A DNA stretch of 64,000 nt, taken from positions 1 to 64,000 of the forward strand of contig NZ_JAHUXH010000014.1 of the NCBI RefSeq assembly GCF_019219825.1, read 5' to 3'. Both the position numbers and the translations under genes were made by a program. Positions within the stretch are counted from its first letter, which is position 1, and the number at the start of each line of letters is the position of its first letter. The stretch is from Streptomyces sp. TRM70350. Lineage in GTDB: Bacteria; Actinomycetota; Actinomycetes; Streptomycetales; Streptomycetaceae. This document shows positions 60,379 through 64,000 of the stretch, one piece after another. Under the pieces are notes generated by a model. That model had not been told where the DNA came from and did no database searches. It saw only the letters and a program-made list of their open reading frames with translations.

Positions 60379-60507
60379 GGTGTGCTGCTTTCGTCGGGTA
60401 TTGGGAGGGTCCGCAGTCGGCGGACACGATCGAGTTTGCCGCGCGCGAATCAGCATCCGATCAGCGCGTACCGTGGCAGGCGGGCAGGGCAAGGTCGGGA
60501 GGCGGGG

Positions 60508-62493
60508 ATGGAGCGGATCACCTTCGGTGTGCTCGGGCCAGTGGTCGCGTGGGATGCGGCCGGTGGCGTTCTCGGGCTGAAGGGGCCGCGGCACCGGGCA
60601 GTGCTCGCTCGGCTGATCACGGCGCGCCGACGCGTGGTTCCGCTCGCCCACCTCGTGGAGGACCTCTGGGAAGAGCCCGGTCCAGGCGCCGTGGGTGCCG
60701 TACAGACCTTCGTCGCCGCGCTGCGCCGCGTCCTGGAGCCGGACCGCCCGGCCCGGGCCCCGGCCCGTCTGCTGGTCACCGAGGGCCCCGGGTACGCGCT
60801 GCGGGCAGCACCGGATGCCGTGGACGCCTGGCGGTTCGAGGCGGCCGTCGGTGCCGCCGCGAAGCTGCCGCCCACGCGGGCGCTGGAACAACTGCAGGCC
60901 GCGCTGGACATGTGGCGTGGCCCGGCGTACGCGGAGTTCGTCCAGGAGAACTGGGCACGCGTGGAGCGCTCCCGCTTGGCCGAGCTGCGGCTGCAAGCAG
61001 TGGAGCAGCAGGCGCAGGCCCGGCTGGCCCTCGGGCTGGCCGCCGAGGCGGTACCAGACCTGGATGCCCACCTGGCCGAGCATCCCTGGCGTGAGGAGGC
61101 CTGGCGGCTGCTGGCCCTGGCGCTCTACCGTGCGGGGCGGCAGGCGGATGCACTCGCGGTGCTGCGCCGGGCCCGGACCATACTGGCCGACGAGCTGGGC
61201 CTGGACCCCGGCCTGGAGCTGCGCCGACTGGAGACGGACATCCTCACCCAGGACCCGCGCCTCGACCTGCCGGACGAACCGACGACGGCGGCGGCCCGGC
61301 TGTGGACACGGGCGGCCGCGGCCTACGACCGCACGGTCGCCGCAGGCCCGCGGGCCCGGCTGGATGCGACGGTCGGACTGATCCGCAATCTCGCGGTCAC
61401 CGGAGGCAGCGGGCTGCAGGCGGCCCAGGAACACCGCCTGGCTGCCATCACCGCGGCGGAAGAGCTCGACGACCCGGAGCTGACCGCCCGCGTGATCGGT
61501 GCCTACGACGTCCCGGCGATCTGGACCCGCAATGACAACCCGCAGCAGGCGCAGCAGATCGTCGCGGCCGCCGAGCGCACCCTGGCCGCCTTGCCGCGCG
61601 GTGGCTCACACGAGGCGGCGCGCTGCCGCCTGCTGGCCACGGTCGCACTGGAGATGCGCGGCACCCGCTCCGCACGCGGCCCGCAGGCCGCAGGCGAGGC
61701 GGAGGAGATCGCCCGGCGCCTGGACGATCCCACGCTGCTGGCGTTCGCCCTCAACGGGGCCTTCATGCAGTCCTGCACCCGGGCCGGGCTCGCGCCGAGA
61801 CGGGATGCGCTCGGCGCGGAGCTGGTCGCGCTGGCCATCCGCCACGGCCTGGTGACCTTCGAAGTGCTCGGCCACCTGATCCAAGTGCAGGCGCGCAGCG
61901 CGCTCGGCGACTTCCCGGCGGCCGACGAGCACGCCGCCGCCGCGGACTGGCTGGCCGAGCGCCATGAACGGCCGCTGGCGAGCGTCTTCACCCAGTGGTA
62001 CCGGGCGCTGCGTCTGACTGCTTCCGGGCAGACCGCACAGGCGGAGGCCGCGTACCGGGCGGCTGCCGCACGGCTGGACGGTGCCGGCATGCCCGGCGTC
62101 GAGCACGGCCTGCTGCCCCTCGCGCAGCTGTGCCTGCGCCTGGCCGACGGCAGTACGTCGGCAGCGGCAGCAGCCAAACACGTCGACGCGGATGCGGACT
62201 GGGGCCCGTACCGCCCCTGGGCCGAGGCCTTCGTTCCGCTGCGCACCGGCCGCCGCGCCGAAGCCCGGGGGATGCTGCGCGCCTTGCCGGAGCCGCCCGC
62301 GGACCTGACGTACGAGGCGCTGTGCTGCCTGGAGGCAGCAGTCGCACTGGAACTCGGTGACCGGGTCGCGCTTGAGCGACTCCATACCCGCCTGCTGCCG
62401 GCCGCGGGCGAACTCGCAGGTGCGGGCAGCGGCCTGATCACCCTCGGTCCTGTGGACGGGTGGCTCACCGCCATCACCGATGCGCTCGACTGA
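60508..62493 (+). CDS. SARP/BTAD-family regulator with long C-terminal extension
   Basis: The protein has 661 aa. The N-terminal winged-helix OmpR-like domain (FGVLGPVVAWDAAGG to about residue 95) and BTAD domain (about 100-245, LAEHPWREEAWRLLALALYR and DELGLDPGLELRRLE) match SARP activators of antibiotic clusters. Residues 270-661 are helical, TPR-like repeats (AAAAYDRTVAAGPRARLD) without an NB-ARC ATPase, unlike AfsR. The ATG at 60508 follows GGGAGG. It and the divergent dehalogenase share the 129-bp intergenic region; the target may be that gene or a cluster outside the window. Confidence 0.9.
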   Translation: MERITFGVLGPVVAWDAAGGVLGLKGPRHRAVLARLITARRRVVPLAHLVEDLWEEPGPGAVGAVQTFVAALRRVLEPDRPARAPARLLVTEGPGYALRAAPDAVDAWRFEAAVGAAAKLPPTRALEQLQAALDMWRGPAYAEFVQENWARVERSRLAELRLQAVEQQAQARLALGLAAEAVPDLDAHLAEHPWREEAWRLLALALYRAGRQADALAVLRRARTILADELGLDPGLELRRLETDILTQDPRLDLPDEPTTAAARLWTRAAAAYDRTVAAGPRARLDATVGLIRNLAVTGGSGLQAAQEHRLAAITAAEELDDPELTARVIGAYDVPAIWTRNDNPQQAQQIVAAAERTLAALPRGGSHEAARCRLLATVALEMRGTRSARGPQAAGEAEEIARRLDDPTLLAFALNGAFMQSCTRAGLAPRRDALGAELVALAIRHGLVTFEVLGHLIQVQARSALGDFPAADEHAAAADWLAERHERPLASVFTQWYRALRLTASGQTAQAEAAYRAAAARLDGAGMPGVEHGLLPLAQLCLRLADGSTSAAAAAKHVDADADWGPYRPWAEAFVPLRTGRRAEARGMLRALPEPPADLTYEALCCLEAAVALELGDRVALERLHTRLLPAAGELAGAGSGLITLGPVDGWLTAITDALD

Positions 62494-62591
62494 CGTGCTC
62501 GCATGCGGATCCGGCTGCGCGGCTCTCACCTGGCACGTGGTCAGGGGCGGACGTCAGGGCCCCGCTGGTGCGCCTTTCTGGACGTCATCGG

Positions 62592-63203
62592 TCAGGACGC
62601 CGGCCCGGCGTGCCCGTGTCCGGTGGCGGGGATGCCGGCCGGGCGCGCGGCGGGCAGGGCGAGCTCCTGCACCAGCCCGGCCAGCGACCGCGCCCGGGCG
62701 ACCCACCGCAGGGCGAGGAAGCCCAGGACCGTGCCGAGGGTGTTGGCGATGACGTCGTTGATGTCCACGGAGCGGCCGTTGCTGAACAGGATGTACGACA
62801 GCATCTGCGTCAGCTCGATGGCCAGGCTGATCCCGGCACCGGCCAGAGCGGCCCGCCCCGGGGAGGACACGCGGACGGACATCAGGGGCAGCAGCGCCCC
62901 CAGCGGCAGCATCATGATCACATTGGGGACGAAGCTGAAGTCCGCGATGATCAGCGGCACCCACTGGACCATCTCGTACCAGGGGGTCTGGTTGGCGTAC
63001 GTCCCGAACGCCACGTGCAGCGGGAAGATTGTCAGCTGGAGGACCGCCGCCGCGTAGAGAGCGCCGCCCAGCCGCAGCAGTGCATGCCGGCCGGTCCAGC
63101 CGGGGCTGCCGGCGCGGGCACGCAACAGAACCAGGACGGCGAAGAGGACCAGTGCGGGCACCAGCACCATGGCCGCGGAAACCGTGAAGTCGAGATTGAC
63201 CAT
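62592..63203 (-). CDS. VanZ-like membrane protein
   Basis: The protein has 203 aa. Four or five transmembrane helices include AAMVLVPALVLFAVLVLLRA, and the VanZ core PLGALLPLMSVRVSS, SLAIELTQMLSYIL and DINDVIANTLGTVLGF. VanZ proteins give low-level glycopeptide (teicoplanin) resistance in enterococci, but most homologues have no known role. I choose the ATG at 63203; a longer reading from 63272 has no membrane or conserved content. Its start is 188 bases from the histidine kinase gene on the other strand. Confidence 0.88.
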   Translation of the reverse strand: MVNLDFTVSAAMVLVPALVLFAVLVLLRARAGSPGWTGRHALLRLGGALYAAAVLQLTIFPLHVAFGTYANQTPWYEMVQWVPLIIADFSFVPNVIMMLPLGALLPLMSVRVSSPGRAALAGAGISLAIELTQMLSYILFSNGRSVDINDVIANTLGTVLGFLALRWVARARSLAGLVQELALPAARPAGIPATGHGHAGPAS

Positions 63204-63391
63204 GCGTGTGAACACTTCCCTGTCGTGACAGCCCGTTGCCGTCGTCTCGCCCCGAGTGTCACCGCCTCGCACACCCTCGCGGATCTTCCGCAGGACAGGT
63301 TCCGCGGCCGCCCGTTACGACTTTCGGCAGACCGCGACGACCTACCGTGGACGGAGGCCGCACCCCGCACCGCCTTGTTAGGCTCGCCGGT

Positions 63392-64000
63392 GTGATCGTC
63401 CGCTGCAGCTCGTGGTCGCGCGTCCTGGCGTGGACGATCTCCCTGGCAGTACCGCTGGGCACGCTTGGCCTACTGGACCACCGGTGGGGTGCGTTCAGCG
63501 TCACGGGGTTCGGGGCTCCGCCGCTGGAGGCCGCGCTGCTCGCCGTGCTGGTGGCCCTCCTCGCCCCGCACCTGAAGGCGAACGTCCTGCCTGTCGCCGC
63601 CATGGCCGCTGCCCTTGCCTCGCTCGGCGTCGCTTCCGCGGTCCACGCCATGGACTCCTCGGACGGCGACCGCTTCACCGGCCTCGACGGGTACGCGTTC
63701 ACCGAGCCCGTCGCGCTCGTCGTCGTGCTGGGCTTCGTCACCTGGCGGGCCACGCCCGTCGCGGTGACGGTGACCGCCCCCGCGCTGCTCGCAGCGGTAG
63801 TGCTGCGCCCGCTGGCCGGCGGTGTGCGCGACACGGTCGTCGCCGTGTCCCTCTTCCTCGCGCTGATCGCCTTCGCAGTGGTGGGGGCAGGGCTGGCCGC
63901 CCGCCTCGTCGCCGCGGACCGGCGCCGCCGGGAAACCGCGCTCCAGCTGCGTCAGCGCACCGAGTTCGCCCGGGACCTGCACGACTTCGTGGCCCACCAT
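63392..64000 (+). CDS. Two-component sensor histidine kinase, N-terminal part
   Basis: The first 203 codons, open to the window edge. Several hydrophobic helices (ISLAVPLGTLGLLDHRW, AALLAVLVALLAPHLKANVL, VALVVVLGFVTWRATPVAVT) precede a cytosolic stretch ending RQRTEFARDLHDFVAHH, the phospho-accepting His box of NarL/DesK-type kinases (HisKA_3). The catalytic ATPase domain is outside the window, and a response regulator would be expected next to it. The GTG at 63392 is the best start; an ATG is not available. Confidence 0.85.
   Translation, partial: MIVRCSSWSRVLAWTISLAVPLGTLGLLDHRWGAFSVTGFGAPPLEAALLAVLVALLAPHLKANVLPVAAMAAALASLGVASAVHAMDSSDGDRFTGLDGYAFTEPVALVVVLGFVTWRATPVAVTVTAPALLAAVVLRPLAGGVRDTVVAVSLFLALIAFAVVGAGLAARLVAADRRRRETALQLRQRTEFARDLHDFVAHH

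Overview
This is high-GC (about 70%) actinobacterial DNA, almost certainly from a Streptomyces chromosome. The evidence is the gene-dense GC-rich coding, GTG/TTG starts, ATGA-coupled genes, SsgA-like, SARP and LAL regulators, and an intact core block (DUF5324 protein, peptidyl-prolyl isomerase, rhomboid, crgA, DUF881 protein, class E sortases, trpG/pabA, pknB, pbpA, rodA, pstP, fhaB, fhaA, tRNA-Leu) that lies near oriC in this genus.

Bases 1-21250 hold secondary-metabolism genes in two parts. The left part (1-10852) is a minus-strand operon: an iterative 6-methylsalicylic-acid-synthase-like PKS (KS-AT-DH-KR-ACP), an aryl-AMP ligase, a VOC protein, an 80-aa protein and a carboxylase beta subunit. 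A divergent MarR regulator and a salicylyl-CoA-hydroxylase-like flavoprotein lie beside it. The right part (12226-21246) is a five-gene operon: an A-domain-less, Pls-like membrane synthetase with its own carrier domain, a partial-C/A/PCP/TE NRPS, a SyrP-like Fe/2-oxoglutarate oxygenase, and the SbnB/SbnA pair that makes 2,3-diaminopropionate (DAP). It looks like a trans-loaded DAP oligomer or polymer system. Between the parts are two 5'-truncated genes head to head (10966-11699), the scar of a deletion.

Bases 21600-38100 are the conserved cell-wall, division and phosphorylation block. A small cluster of DnaA boxes lies at 24312-24544. The block ends at tRNA-Leu(CAG), 38008-38091.

Bases 38200-42770 are a decayed mobile region: a tyrosine-recombinase-like gene coupled to a transposase gene carrying an in-frame TGA and a frameshift, followed by fragments of an IS630 transposase, a RidA protein, a YheO-like regulator and a CzcO-like flavoprotein.

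Bases 42775-49887 contain a six-gene minus-strand operon: alpha/beta hydrolase, unknown 390-aa protein, EPTP-repeat protein, BBE-type FAD oxidase, SDR and YcaC-like hydrolase. It is divergent from a TetR gene. The intergenic region carries three or four TGACC-N4-GGTCA-type palindromes. Two of the enzymes have lost canonical catalytic residues.

Bases 49900-64000 are mixed accessory genes: an SsgA-like protein, an HSL-type esterase, a Dps remnant, two tandem AraC paralogues, an MFS gene broken by a 7-bp duplication behind a perfect 13-bp inverted repeat, a LuxR-type LAL regulator, a fluoroacetate-dehalogenase-like hydrolase, a SARP/BTAD regulator, a VanZ-like protein and the start of a histidine kinase cut by the window edge.
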